Shown here one piece after another: positions 15,170 through 23,757 of a stretch of DNA of 64,000 nt (position 1 is its first letter; each line of letters opens with the position of its first letter). A model generated the notes under the pieces. It was not told the origin of the DNA. It made no database searches and was given only the letters and a program-made list of their open reading frames with translations. This DNA is from Zwartia panacis. GTDB taxonomy: Bacteria; Pseudomonadota; Gammaproteobacteria; Burkholderiales; Burkholderiaceae_B. The stretch spans positions 124,001 to 188,000 of the forward strand of contig NZ_JAUHHF010000005.1 in assembly GCF_030410395.1 (NCBI RefSeq), written 5' to 3'. The translations under genes were made by a program, and so were the position numbers.

Positions 15170-17041
15170 ATGATTTCTAGATATTTTCTATCGCTGATTA
15201 TTTTGCTCTGCGCATTCACTGCGCAGAGCAATGATTTAGTCTCTGAGCGCGGCTGGGTGGAGGATCCCTCCGGTCTGATGACGGTTTCAGAGGTCAAGCA
15301 GGCAAAGGAATCTGCGTTAACGACCAAACTATTTTCGAAGGGCTATAGTTCGTCTGCCTTTTGGATTCGCTTGCGGATTGATCCAGCTCGCCTGGATGAT
15401 CCTGCCATTCAAAATCTGGTTGTGCGTATACGACCACCGTATCAGGATCAGATATGGATCTACGATCCTCTCGCTGCAACAGATAAAGTCCGAGTAACAG
15501 GTGATTATTATGATTGGGCGGATGATGAATACCGCTCATTAAATTTGAATTTTGTCATTCCAGTTGGAACTGAGCCTCGAGACATCTGGTTCAGAATCAA
15601 AGCGAGTGTGAGTACTTTGACCTTCATCGAGGTGATGACGCCAGACCAGGTACGAGCAGCCGATCGCAAGCAAGAAATCATCACAATGCTTTATTTGTCA
15701 GCACTCTTTGTGTGCTTTGGGTGGGCGATACTGACACGCATCAATAGAAAGGATAAGTTGTTATCGTTTTATTTAATTCGAGAGTTTGTCGTGATTCTCT
15801 ATGCGCTCGCGATACTGGGGTATTTGCGCATTTTTGGATCGGGCTGGCTTACGCCAAGCTGGATTGATCAGTCAACTAATCTCATCGCCTTTATTTTTAT
15901 TACAACGCTCATTTGGTTTGATTGGCAGTTGATAAGAGAGTTCAAGCCAAATAAATGGATCGCTCTCTTGCACGGAGGGTTAGTTTTCTTTCTTCCGATC
16001 GCAGTGATACTGATGATCATGGGAAAAACAAGAGAGGCGGCGCAGTTAAGCTCGCTTGTGGTCATGGCATACATGCTTCTTACGGTGCTAAGTGTTTTGT
16101 CCACACAGGCTTGGAAACAAGCACGCCTGGTTCCCCTTGAGGAGAAGCCGATATGCTCCAAAAGTTTTCTCGTATTCATTTATTTGATTGCGATTTCGGT
16201 TGCTCTATTACATCGCCTACCAATTATGGGTTCCTCATCAGGTAGCGACTTATTCTTCTATTTCAATCTAGTCTATCCCCTGTTGACCAGTATTACGCTG
16301 ATGATATTCGTTCAAAAACGTTTGTATCGTTTGTCCAAAAATCAGCAGGAGAGACAACGCCGCTTGGAACTCGCTGAAATAGAAGTGAATAAAGAGCGCG
16401 CTCAACGCAAAGAGCAATCTAATTTCCTGAAAATGCTCGCGCACGAAATGAAGACACCGCTTTCTGTTGTCCGGATGGCAGTGGGGGGTAAAGGTCTGCC
16501 GGCTAAAACGCATGAGGTGGTTGAGCGCGCGGTGACTGACATGGACGGGATTATCGAGAGGCTTTTACAGGTTGAGCGCCTTGAGGATGGTCGCATAGAC
16601 ATCAAGCATCAAAATATCGATTTACAAGAAATGGTGAATAGTTTATGTGTGTCATTACCTGAGGGAGAGCGCATTCATACACATATCAATGGTGAATTGA
16701 TTCTTCACTCAGACCTGCAGCTTGTGCGCGTGATCATCTCTAATTTGCTCGAAAATGCGTTGAAATATAGTCCGCAAGACAGTCCTGTAGAAATTGATGT
16801 GAACGAGCATGCCGGACAAATATCCATCACAGTTGAAAACAAAGTCGGCATGACCGGCTTTCCAGATCCTGAGCGGGTGTTCAACAAATATTACCGCTCA
16901 CCATTGGCACATCAAAAGACCGGCTCAGGTCTGGGTCTGTACTTGGTGAAATCACTTGTCACCCTGCTGGGTGGGAGTGTCCAATACACACATGCCAACG
17001 ATAGCGTACGCTTTATAGCCTACATCCCTACCAGGGGCTGA
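15170..17041 (+). CDS. 7TMR-DISM sensor histidine kinase
   Basis: The protein has 623 residues. A signal peptide (1-20) is followed by a periplasmic 7TMR-DISMED2-type sensor domain (about 30-160, a beta-sandwich often linked to carbohydrate or small-ligand sensing), seven predicted membrane segments (about 170-385) and a coiled coil. The HisKA domain has the phospho-acceptor in MLAHEMKTP (His425). The HATPase has its N-box at ISNLLENALKYS (about 524-533) and G-box GSGLGL (585-590). It follows hydrolase paralog 1 and precedes paralog 2; its likely partner regulator is encoded one gene further on. This suggests a periplasmic signal related to the hydrolases' substrate or product. Confidence 0.85.
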   Translation: MISRYFLSLIILLCAFTAQSNDLVSERGWVEDPSGLMTVSEVKQAKESALTTKLFSKGYSSSAFWIRLRIDPARLDDPAIQNLVVRIRPPYQDQIWIYDPLAATDKVRVTGDYYDWADDEYRSLNLNFVIPVGTEPRDIWFRIKASVSTLTFIEVMTPDQVRAADRKQEIITMLYLSALFVCFGWAILTRINRKDKLLSFYLIREFVVILYALAILGYLRIFGSGWLTPSWIDQSTNLIAFIFITTLIWFDWQLIREFKPNKWIALLHGGLVFFLPIAVILMIMGKTREAAQLSSLVVMAYMLLTVLSVLSTQAWKQARLVPLEEKPICSKSFLVFIYLIAISVALLHRLPIMGSSSGSDLFFYFNLVYPLLTSITLMIFVQKRLYRLSKNQQERQRRLELAEIEVNKERAQRKEQSNFLKMLAHEMKTPLSVVRMAVGGKGLPAKTHEVVERAVTDMDGIIERLLQVERLEDGRIDIKHQNIDLQEMVNSLCVSLPEGERIHTHINGELILHSDLQLVRVIISNLLENALKYSPQDSPVEIDVNEHAGQISITVENKVGMTGFPDPERVFNKYYRSPLAHQKTGSGLGLYLVKSLVTLLGGSVQYTHANDSVRFIAYIPTRG

Positions 17042-17069
17042 AGTTTTAAGAAAGTTTAAGAAAGTTTTC
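17040..17069 (+). promoter_or_regulatory. three 10-bp direct repeats, candidate response-regulator site
   Basis: The sequence reads gaagttttaa, gaaagtttaa, gaaagttttc in direct succession. A 10-base period with an AGTTT(T/A)A core is typical of OmpR/PhoB-class regulators binding head-to-tail. It starts at the kinase stop codon and lies 60-90 bases upstream of hydrolase 2. Confidence 0.6.
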
Positions 17070-17089
17070 TCTGTAACGTTTGACTACAG

Positions 17090-17113
17090 TTCATTCATTA
17101 TTCAATGAATGAA
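17090..17113. promoter_or_regulatory. perfect palindrome in the hydrolase 2 leader
   Basis: TTCATTCATT (17090-17099) and AATGAATGAA (17104-17113) are exact inverted repeats separated by four bases. The site lies between the decameric repeats and the ATG at 17133. A TTGACT -35-like box is at 17080-17085. It could be an operator or a leader hairpin. Confidence 0.45.
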
Positions 17114-17132
17114 TTCAAAGGTGGCATAGAAA

Positions 17133-18263
17133 ATGAAAAATATGATCGGCTTTCTAACGGCGATTTCTCTAACCTTTGCTTCGGTCGGTCAGGCTGTCGC
17201 CTGTACGTCGATTTTGATCACGGATACGGAAGGACGAGCCTATCATGGGAGAACCCTGGAATACAGCGCCTTGTTGCCAATGGATATGACGTATTTGCCA
17301 GCGGGTATGCGAGTGATTTCACTGACTCCCTCCGGGAATCAAGGTGTGACCTTTGATACCAAGTATCCGATTCTGGGAATGAGCGCGAAAGTCGTGACAG
17401 CATCCAAACAAGTGACAGTTGCAGAGGGAATCAATGACCAGGGGCTTAGCTTTTCTGCGAACTGGCTGAATGGGACACGATCCCCTGCCGTCGGTAAGGA
17501 TCACTCAAAGGTGATGTCGGTCAGTGATTTGGGTATCTGGATTTTGGGAAATTTCAGAAATGCGCAAGATGTGAAAGAAGCCATCAAAAGCGGCAAACTC
17601 GAGTTTTGGGTACCAGAGAAGAATACGATCGCCCCTGATACACCGCTACCATTACATTATTCAATTAATGATAAAAAAGGTGGCTCAATCGTTGTTGAGT
17701 TCTTAGATGGAAAAACCCAGGTCTATGACAATCCAGTTGGGGTCATGACAAACGGTCCTGCTTTTCCCTGGCACCTGGAAAATTTGAACAACTACACTTT
17801 TAACAACGTCAATAAAAATACAGGGCAGCTGGGCAAACTTAAGCTGCAGACGCAAGACTCGGGTATTGCATTAACGAGTTTGCCTTCAGCCGAAACGACA
17901 CAAGGAAGATTCGTCAAGGCCGCCTTCTATGCCAATTACGTGCGCAAAGCAAAAGAACCCAATGAGGCCATTACGACGCTTGCTCATATTATGAATAATT
18001 TCGATCGTCCCTATGATTTGACAGTGGACATGGCTGGAGGCATGGGCGATGGGGTGACGCGCAATAACTCGAGTGAAGTCACGGTATGGACGACTTTACA
18101 AGATTTATCGCGCAACCTGCTGTACTTTAGAAGCATCAATGCGATGAACTGGTCTGTCATTGATATGAATAAGCTCAAAGATGTGAAGCAAATTAAATCC
18201 ATCTCGACCTTCGATGTGGATCAAGCAGGTGCGGATGCTTTCAAATTGTTCTATGCAAACTAA
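17133..18263 (+). CDS. exported choloylglycine hydrolase / penicillin V acylase family protein, paralog 2
   Basis: The protein has 376 residues. A signal peptide ends in AVA before CTSILITD (Cys24 becomes the N-terminal nucleophile). Active-site features: GRTLEYS, EGINDQGLSFSANW, VMTNGPAFPWH and TQGRFVKAAFYANY. It is the most diverged of the three paralogs, with MDMTYLPAG where the others have a QQPD...YYP(P/A)G segment, so it may have a different specificity. It stands between the kinase and its regulator and has its own candidate regulatory region (17040-17113). A GGTGG-type Shine-Dalgarno lies upstream. Confidence 0.85.
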   Translation: MKNMIGFLTAISLTFASVGQAVACTSILITDTEGRAYHGRTLEYSALLPMDMTYLPAGMRVISLTPSGNQGVTFDTKYPILGMSAKVVTASKQVTVAEGINDQGLSFSANWLNGTRSPAVGKDHSKVMSVSDLGIWILGNFRNAQDVKEAIKSGKLEFWVPEKNTIAPDTPLPLHYSINDKKGGSIVVEFLDGKTQVYDNPVGVMTNGPAFPWHLENLNNYTFNNVNKNTGQLGKLKLQTQDSGIALTSLPSAETTQGRFVKAAFYANYVRKAKEPNEAITTLAHIMNNFDRPYDLTVDMAGGMGDGVTRNNSSEVTVWTTLQDLSRNLLYFRSINAMNWSVIDMNKLKDVKQIKSISTFDVDQAGADAFKLFYAN

Positions 18264-18290
18264 TTCCCTTTTACAGACTGACAGATCAAT

Positions 18291-18971
18291 ATGAAAGTCG
18301 TTGTGGTCGAGGATCATCTGGATTTGCGCCAACTGTTTGTGGATGCACTTGTTCACGAAGGCATGGATGCGATCGCAGTTTCCTGTGCGGAAGAGTTAGA
18401 CGAGTGCATGTCAGAGGGCATGATCCACTTACTGATTCTGGATGTGAACCTTCCTGGCGAGTCTGGTTTTGATATCGCCAAAAGAGTTCGCGCTGCTGAT
18501 CCAAAAATCAACATCATCATGCTTTCAGCGAGGACAGGAGAGCTTGATCGTATCCAGGGGTATGAATGTGGTGCAGACTTTTATCTCTGCAAGCCAGTTT
18601 CGCCCGCTGAGCTTGCTGCTGCTGTGCGTGCTGTCAAGAGGCGTGTGCAGGATGAAATATCAAGAGGCATTGATCTTGCGCTGAGTGTGACAGGCATGCG
18701 CTTAACTTCTGAAAAAGGCGTGGCGAACATCAGTAAAGTCGACGTCGCCTTACTCAAAGCATTAGCCATGGCGCCTGATAAGCGGCTGCCTTATTGGCGG
18801 CTGTATGAAGTCACAGAACGAAATTCAAATGAACAGGCTAAAAGCCAACTGGAACTTCAGGTCTTCAGATTACGTAAAAAGTTGGTGGAAATTGGGATAT
18901 CAGAAAATTTAATTAGATCGATGCGATCTGAGGGGTATCAATTGACACAAGCGATTCGCATCGATCCTTAG
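18291..18971 (+). CDS. OmpR-family response regulator
   Basis: The protein has 226 residues. The receiver domain has acidic ED (7-8), phospho-acceptor Asp51 in LILDVNLPG, Ser/Thr in MLSAR and Lys in LCKPVS. The C-terminal winged helix (about 135-222) ends in IRSMRSEGYQL, the recognition-helix region of Trans_Reg_C. It is probably the partner of the 7TMR-DISM kinase at 15170, from which it is separated by hydrolase 2. Such regulators bind direct repeats, and a matching site lies at 17040-17069. The start follows paralog 2 by 27 bases. Confidence 0.85.
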   Translation: MKVVVVEDHLDLRQLFVDALVHEGMDAIAVSCAEELDECMSEGMIHLLILDVNLPGESGFDIAKRVRAADPKINIIMLSARTGELDRIQGYECGADFYLCKPVSPAELAAAVRAVKRRVQDEISRGIDLALSVTGMRLTSEKGVANISKVDVALLKALAMAPDKRLPYWRLYEVTERNSNEQAKSQLELQVFRLRKKLVEIGISENLIRSMRSEGYQLTQAIRIDP

Positions 18972-19028
18972 GTGCGGGTTGCTCAGCCTATATCAAACTG
19001 TATTGAAATCAGCCGAAAGGAGAGGGAA

Positions 19029-20177
19029 ATGAAATTAAAAATAGTTTCGAAAATTTTACTGTCGACATGTCTTGCATTATCAACGGTTGCAAATACCTTC
19101 GCTTGCACTGTGCTGAGTATCAGAGATGCGAAGGGTAATGTTTACCAAGGCCGCACCAATGAATTTGCTGGGCAACAACCAGACTCGCTGATGTACTACC
19201 CAGCCGGCACACGCATTGAGTCAATGACTCCCGAGGGCAAGCCCGGCAAAACCTTTAATACCAAGTATGGCATCTTGAGCGTCACGCTTGTGGGCTTGGT
19301 CGCGAATGCCAAACAGGGGACCCTGCACGAGGCGGTGAATGATCAAGGCCTGACCATCACAACGAATGCGCTGATTGAAAATAATCCACCTGTCGCGACA
19401 GGACCGGCCGATAAGATTTTATCCGCACTGGATGTGGGCACTTGGGCATTAGGTAACTTCCAGAATGTCCAGCAGGTTAAACAGGCTTTGCAAAACAAAG
19501 AAGTTGAAGTTTGGTTGCCTCGGGTGCCCAGTATGGCGAATTTGTACGCACCATTGCATTTCGCGCTGTACGACAAGGCAGGAGGTTCGATTGTGATTGA
19601 ATTTACCGACGGAAAAACCTCGGTATACGATAATCCTGTCGCTGTCATGACGAACGATCCTCCGTTTCCATGGCACCTCAAGAATATGAATAACTATGCC
19701 TATCTGACTAATATTGATAAGAACACAGGTCAGTTCAATAATCTGAAAGTCGCTTCGACGGACAGTGGTGGAAATATGGCATCGCTACCATCGGTTGAAA
19801 CTTCAGTGGGACGCTTCGTCAAGGCAGCCTTTTATTCAAATTTTGTACATAAGGCTGAAACGCCCGATCAAGCGATCAAGACACTGTCGCATGTGATGAA
19901 TAATTTTGATCGACCCAAAGATGTCTCGGCTGATTTGCCAGGAACCGCGAGCAAGGCCGAGGCGTTTGCCGCCAATAAAATATCTTCTGAGTCTACTTAC
20001 TTTACAACGATGAATGACTTGAACCGTGGGTATTTCTATCTGCGTACGATTAATGGCATTAACTTTTCAAGATTCGATGTTAAAAAGCTTGCTGTGCTGA
20101 AACAAACCAAAGAAGTGAAGTTCAGCACAATCGATGCTTTTGGAAATCTTGATGCGACCGAATTGTTTTTAAAATAA
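19029..20177 (+). CDS. exported choloylglycine hydrolase / penicillin V acylase family protein, paralog 3
   Basis: The protein has 382 residues from the ATG at 19029, chosen because AAAGGAGAGGGAA lies just before it; a longer GTG frame (18972) has no such site. A signal peptide ends in TFA before CTVLSIRD (Cys26, the mature nucleophile). GRTNEFAGQQPDS, NDQGLTITTNAL, VMTNDPPFPWH and VGRFVKAAFYSNF mark the active site. It is clearly the sister of paralog 1, with near-identical stretches throughout. It follows the regulator gene and precedes a porin-like gene, so hydrolysis may be tied to substrate entry through the outer membrane. Confidence 0.85.
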   Translation: MKLKIVSKILLSTCLALSTVANTFACTVLSIRDAKGNVYQGRTNEFAGQQPDSLMYYPAGTRIESMTPEGKPGKTFNTKYGILSVTLVGLVANAKQGTLHEAVNDQGLTITTNALIENNPPVATGPADKILSALDVGTWALGNFQNVQQVKQALQNKEVEVWLPRVPSMANLYAPLHFALYDKAGGSIVIEFTDGKTSVYDNPVAVMTNDPPFPWHLKNMNNYAYLTNIDKNTGQFNNLKVASTDSGGNMASLPSVETSVGRFVKAAFYSNFVHKAETPDQAIKTLSHVMNNFDRPKDVSADLPGTASKAEAFAANKISSESTYFTTMNDLNRGYFYLRTINGINFSRFDVKKLAVLKQTKEVKFSTIDAFGNLDATELFLK

Positions 20178-20205
20178 GAAAATCACCGAGGGTACGAGAG
20201 GAGAG

Positions 20206-21018
20206 ATGAATCGCGTTAAATTTCGTTGCGGATACATCATTCTCTCGATACTCCTCGGTACCCACGGCGTTGGGATTGCTCAAGAAAAAAGCAGCAAGAT
20301 GAGCGAAGAGGCACGTGCCGGGCAGAGGATGCAAAACAAACTCTACCCTCAGATGCAACTTCCCTTTTCCTATAACTACAACCAAAAAATCGGAAACGAC
20401 AACGCCTCACAACAAAGTCAATTCGCATTGCAGCCAATCATCCCTGTCTCTCTGGGTTCAAACCTGCAATTACTGTTGAATCCGATGTTGACCTTCAACC
20501 GCAACATCCACTATCCACAGGCGGTCAATCAGTTTCAGCCAGTACAGCTCGCAACTTTTTTTGCACCGAAATTCGCGGGAGATTGGTATGCTGGGATCGG
20601 CCCTTATTATCAGGCACCGGCTTCAAGTGCGGTGAATGGTTCCAGGCAAACGGGAGTTGGTTTTTCAGCGGGTGCTTTCTATACCCCCGACAATTGGGTA
20701 GTCGGCGTAGCGATGTACAACTCATGGGGAGTGGGAAGTGATTTGTCTGGAGGCTCTGCGAGTATCTTGAATGCTCAGCCGACGGTTTCATATACCACCA
20801 ATGATGGCTGGACGTTCAATTTATCAAGTCAGATTAACTATGACTATCGGGCTCGAAATACGACCAATCAACTGACGCTGAGCGCAGGGCAGACTGTCAA
20901 GATCCTGGGCATGCATTGGCAGTACCAAATTGGCCCAACCTATATGGTCTCCGCCATTCCCTCAAGTTCGAAGGGATGGGGTGCCTATTTGAATGTATCG
21001 ACCAGTATTGCTGATTGA
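20206..21018 (+). CDS. outer-membrane beta-barrel protein (Phenol_MetA_deg/neuromedin-U-like)
   Basis: The protein has 270 residues. A signal peptide ends near GIAQ. The mature part alternates short amphipathic strands with Gly/Asn turns (LQPIIPVSLGSNLQLLLNPMLTF, WYAGIGPYYQAP, GVGFSAGAFYTPDNWVVGVAMYNSWG, WTFNLSSQINYDY, WQYQIGPTYMVS), the pattern of the putative transporter family PF13557. It ends with a barrel-like strand (GWGAYLNVSTSIAD). It has a GAGAGGAGAG leader and is 28 bases after hydrolase 3, so probably the same transcript. It may admit the hydrolases' substrate. Confidence 0.65.
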   Translation: MNRVKFRCGYIILSILLGTHGVGIAQEKSSKMSEEARAGQRMQNKLYPQMQLPFSYNYNQKIGNDNASQQSQFALQPIIPVSLGSNLQLLLNPMLTFNRNIHYPQAVNQFQPVQLATFFAPKFAGDWYAGIGPYYQAPASSAVNGSRQTGVGFSAGAFYTPDNWVVGVAMYNSWGVGSDLSGGSASILNAQPTVSYTTNDGWTFNLSSQINYDYRARNTTNQLTLSAGQTVKILGMHWQYQIGPTYMVSAIPSSSKGWGAYLNVSTSIAD

Positions 21019-21107
21019 AGTCATGCATAAACTTTGACCCGAGCACATAAATCTACGAAAATCGCGTTGCTTAGGTTCATACACAGGCTTCAGGGAAGAG
21101 ATCATTT

Positions 21108-21737
21108 ATGCCAAGCGCAGAAGACATCAAACGCATTCATGCTGAAGAAATGCTTCGGCAAGAGATTCGAGAAGAAATAGAAGCTTCAAAAAAATCAGAG
21201 ACCCGCAAAGGATCAGGATCGGAGCTTTCTCAAAAACTCATGGATTTTTTGAACAGCTCAGTGGGCATGTGGTTGCTTTCTTCTGTGGTGTTGACGACCG
21301 GCGCGGCATTGATCCAGCAGTTTCAGCACGATTACCAGATTCGTGAACAAAATCATAAACAGCTGGTGACGCACCTCTTTGAGATACAAAACCGTCTAGA
21401 CAATATGGAGTACATCCTGCGCCGGGCTCAAACAGTGGGCGAAGCGAAAGAAGGACTCAAGGGTCTATTCAAAAGTATCTTTCCCCTGACTCCCGAGCTT
21501 GAAAACCGCAGCCTTGTCTCGCTTTATTTCGCTGTATACAGCCTGATACCGGGAGATCGTCAGGTCAAGGCTAAGGACGCCATTGAGTTTGTTCGGGAAA
21601 TGGAGCAGTCTGAGTTCACGTTTCAGTCGCGCCCTGATACTGAAAAATTGAATGACGAAGACCGAGAGCAATTACGCAAGCTCATACAGGCCTGCAAGGC
21701 TGTTCATGACAGTATTGCGATTCAGAGAGCTAAATAA
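21108..21737 (+). CDS. hypothetical membrane-anchored coiled-coil protein
   Basis: The protein has 209 residues and no recognised family. A charged helical N-terminus (IKRIHAEEMLRQEIREEIEASKK) leads to one membrane segment (about 52-70, VGMWLLSSVVLTTGAALI). A predicted coiled coil follows (QFQHDYQIREQNHKQLVTHLFEIQNRLDNMEYILRRA) and then a helical domain with a basic/acidic tail. It is immediately followed by a second membrane protein gene (three-base gap), so the two are likely partners. Confidence 0.55.
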   Translation: MPSAEDIKRIHAEEMLRQEIREEIEASKKSETRKGSGSELSQKLMDFLNSSVGMWLLSSVVLTTGAALIQQFQHDYQIREQNHKQLVTHLFEIQNRLDNMEYILRRAQTVGEAKEGLKGLFKSIFPLTPELENRSLVSLYFAVYSLIPGDRQVKAKDAIEFVREMEQSEFTFQSRPDTEKLNDEDREQLRKLIQACKAVHDSIAIQRAK

Positions 21738-21740
21738 TTG

Positions 21741-22214
21741 ATGAGCACACCAGATCTCAATCTATTTTCAGAGCAGGTATTCAGAGATGCCGCGTTCGGT
21801 TTGGGTCTTCTGGCAATCGTGCTGGTTCTCAATACGATTCTTTTTATCAGAATTTTTTTATGGTTCTTGAAGGGTAGCGCAAAGCTCGTCAAGCCGCGTG
21901 CTTTGGATTTGATCATTCTCTTTGTTTCATCAGTCTTGCTGATGTCTCTTGTACAGATCGGTTCAATCATGATCTGGACTGTTGCTTTATATGCAACGGG
22001 CCTGATCGCAGACATACGTCTCGCGATGCTTTTTTCGGGTAGCAGCTATACGACTCTGGGTATATTTTCAGATGTGCTCCCACAGGGCTGGAAATCCGTC
22101 GCTTTTTATATCGCGTTCTCAGGTTTATTTTCTTTTGCGATTGCGACTTCATCCATGATGTCGATGCTGACAATTGTGACAAAACGGCTTTACAAGTCTA
22201 CTCCACGTCCCTAG
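21741..22214 (+). CDS. hypothetical integral membrane protein
   Basis: The protein has 157 residues from the ATG at 21741; a TTG three bases earlier is in frame. It has four predicted membrane segments (about 17-43, 55-85, 92-110, 120-140) and short loops. No family recognised. It forms a pair with the preceding gene and is convergent with the QseC-like kinase gene. The 120 bases to that gene hold small imperfect hairpins but no clear terminator. Confidence 0.55.
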   Translation: MSTPDLNLFSEQVFRDAAFGLGLLAIVLVLNTILFIRIFLWFLKGSAKLVKPRALDLIILFVSSVLLMSLVQIGSIMIWTVALYATGLIADIRLAMLFSGSSYTTLGIFSDVLPQGWKSVAFYIAFSGLFSFAIATSSMMSMLTIVTKRLYKSTPRP

Positions 22215-22335
22215 TTTCAAGAAGGTTTGGTACAGACAGAGTGATATGTCATATGTCGCTGAGCAGATTGCATCTCTGCATCAAAATGTCATTTTGTACA
22301 CTTGATGTCAAGGTTCTCAATATTTTAGAGAATCT

Positions 22336-23757
22336 TCACTCATTCTCGGTGGTGTGAGTATCTGGAATGGAAATTTCTGCACCGAGTCCACCGAGGGCTG
22401 AGGTATATAAAATGAGCTTTCCCCCGTAGACAGAACAAAGCTCCGTGACGATGGATAATCCCAGACCACTTCCAGGCGTGCGCTCATCTGCACGTACGCC
22501 TCTTTGTCTAATTTTGTTGAGTTGAGCAATAGGCACCCCTTTGCCATCGTCTTCAACTGCAATATGCAGTTTTTGGTGATGCCTGAAAATTTTGATTTGA
22601 ACTTTTGATTTTGCCCATTTGCTTGCATTGTCCAACAGGTTTCCCAGAATTTCCTGAAGGGTATTAGCATCCGCAGGAAAATAAAGTGTTCGATCGTTTT
22701 GTTCAATCGAGTAGGACAGATTTTTATCCGCGTAGATTTTTTTCATGACCCGTATGAGTTGATCTACAACGGGCTCGATGATTGTTTGGGAATGGGATTT
22801 TACGGATACTGCTTCTGAGCGAGCACGTAATAATTGCTCGTCCACATGACTTTTGAGGAGTGCGATTTGCTCTGTCATGAGCATGGCGAGACCTGACTGA
22901 GAGGAGTGACTTTTAAGTTCTGTCTCTGCGGCATTGGACAAAACTGTCAGAGGTGTCTTCATTGCATGAGCGAAATCACCGGCTCGATTTTGAGCCCGGA
23001 CGAGCATGGCTTCATTTTGGCTCAGGACTTGATTAAGCTCCTGAACCAGGGGTCGGATCTCAACAGGGAAATCGCCCTCTAAACGCTTTGTGTGTCCAGC
23101 CCCAAGCTTGATGAGTGCTTGTTGCAAGTTGCGCAGAGGTGAGAGTGCCAGAAATACTTGGGCAACGGCAGCAATGATTAGTGTGAGTAAAAGAATACCT
23201 AAAAAGAGCACTAGCAATTTAACCCAGTCCTCGATTGCATGATCCAGACTATTTGTTTCAGAGGCCACGCTGATACGCCAAAGATCATCGGGTGCCTCCG
23301 AAATTTTGACGACTTGTTCGAGCAAGCGTACGTTTTCTCCTTTTGGGCCTATCACTTCGCGGATGGATTGTTTTCCATCGCGGGTGACCTTCGGAGAAAA
23401 ATCCAGTTTTGCATCCCAAAGTGAGCGTGAGCGAAGGATATCGCGTTGTGCCTCGTCACTGATTTGCCAATACAGGCCTGAGAGCGGCTGCATGAAGCGG
23501 GCGTCTGCAGGCTGAGTGCGAAGGAGCGGTTTGCCCTCGTCGGATACATTCAAGTTGGCGACAAGTTGAGTGAGATGGGTGCGTAGTTCTTGATCAAACT
23601 GCTGGGTCGCATGATTTTTAAAGAGAATCGCGAGCGCGGTACCCGTGATAAATAGCGCAATAGAAATCCACAGTAAGGTGCCAATTAATAAGCGCGTGCG
23701 TAGTGACTGACTCGCGCGTGTCCATAGTGATTCTGTTTGATTCATGCGCATCTTCAC
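22336..23757 (-). CDS. QseC/PmrB-like sensor histidine kinase
   Basis: The protein has 473 residues. Two membrane segments (about 22-45 and 180-203) flank a periplasmic sensor region; a HAMP linker (ALSPLRNLQQAL) and HisKA with His264 in DFAHAMKTPL follow. The HATPase has LGNLLDNASKWAKS and GSGLGLSIV. The AHAMKTPL form of the H-box is usual for the QseC/PhoQ-like class. Its ATG overlaps the stop of the upstream regulator gene by four bases. The pair lies next to a PepSY gene and a divergent cytochrome operon that it probably controls. Confidence 0.85.
   Translation of the reverse strand: MKMRMNQTESLWTRASQSLRTRLLIGTLLWISIALFITGTALAILFKNHATQQFDQELRTHLTQLVANLNVSDEGKPLLRTQPADARFMQPLSGLYWQISDEAQRDILRSRSLWDAKLDFSPKVTRDGKQSIREVIGPKGENVRLLEQVVKISEAPDDLWRISVASETNSLDHAIEDWVKLLVLFLGILLLTLIIAAVAQVFLALSPLRNLQQALIKLGAGHTKRLEGDFPVEIRPLVQELNQVLSQNEAMLVRAQNRAGDFAHAMKTPLTVLSNAAETELKSHSSQSGLAMLMTEQIALLKSHVDEQLLRARSEAVSVKSHSQTIIEPVVDQLIRVMKKIYADKNLSYSIEQNDRTLYFPADANTLQEILGNLLDNASKWAKSKVQIKIFRHHQKLHIAVEDDGKGVPIAQLNKIRQRGVRADERTPGSGLGLSIVTELCSVYGGKLILYTSALGGLGAEISIPDTHTTENE

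Noticed and set aside
22215-22335. Terminator between the membrane-protein pair and the QseC-like kinase
   Set aside because: Only weak interrupted hairpins without a T run were seen.
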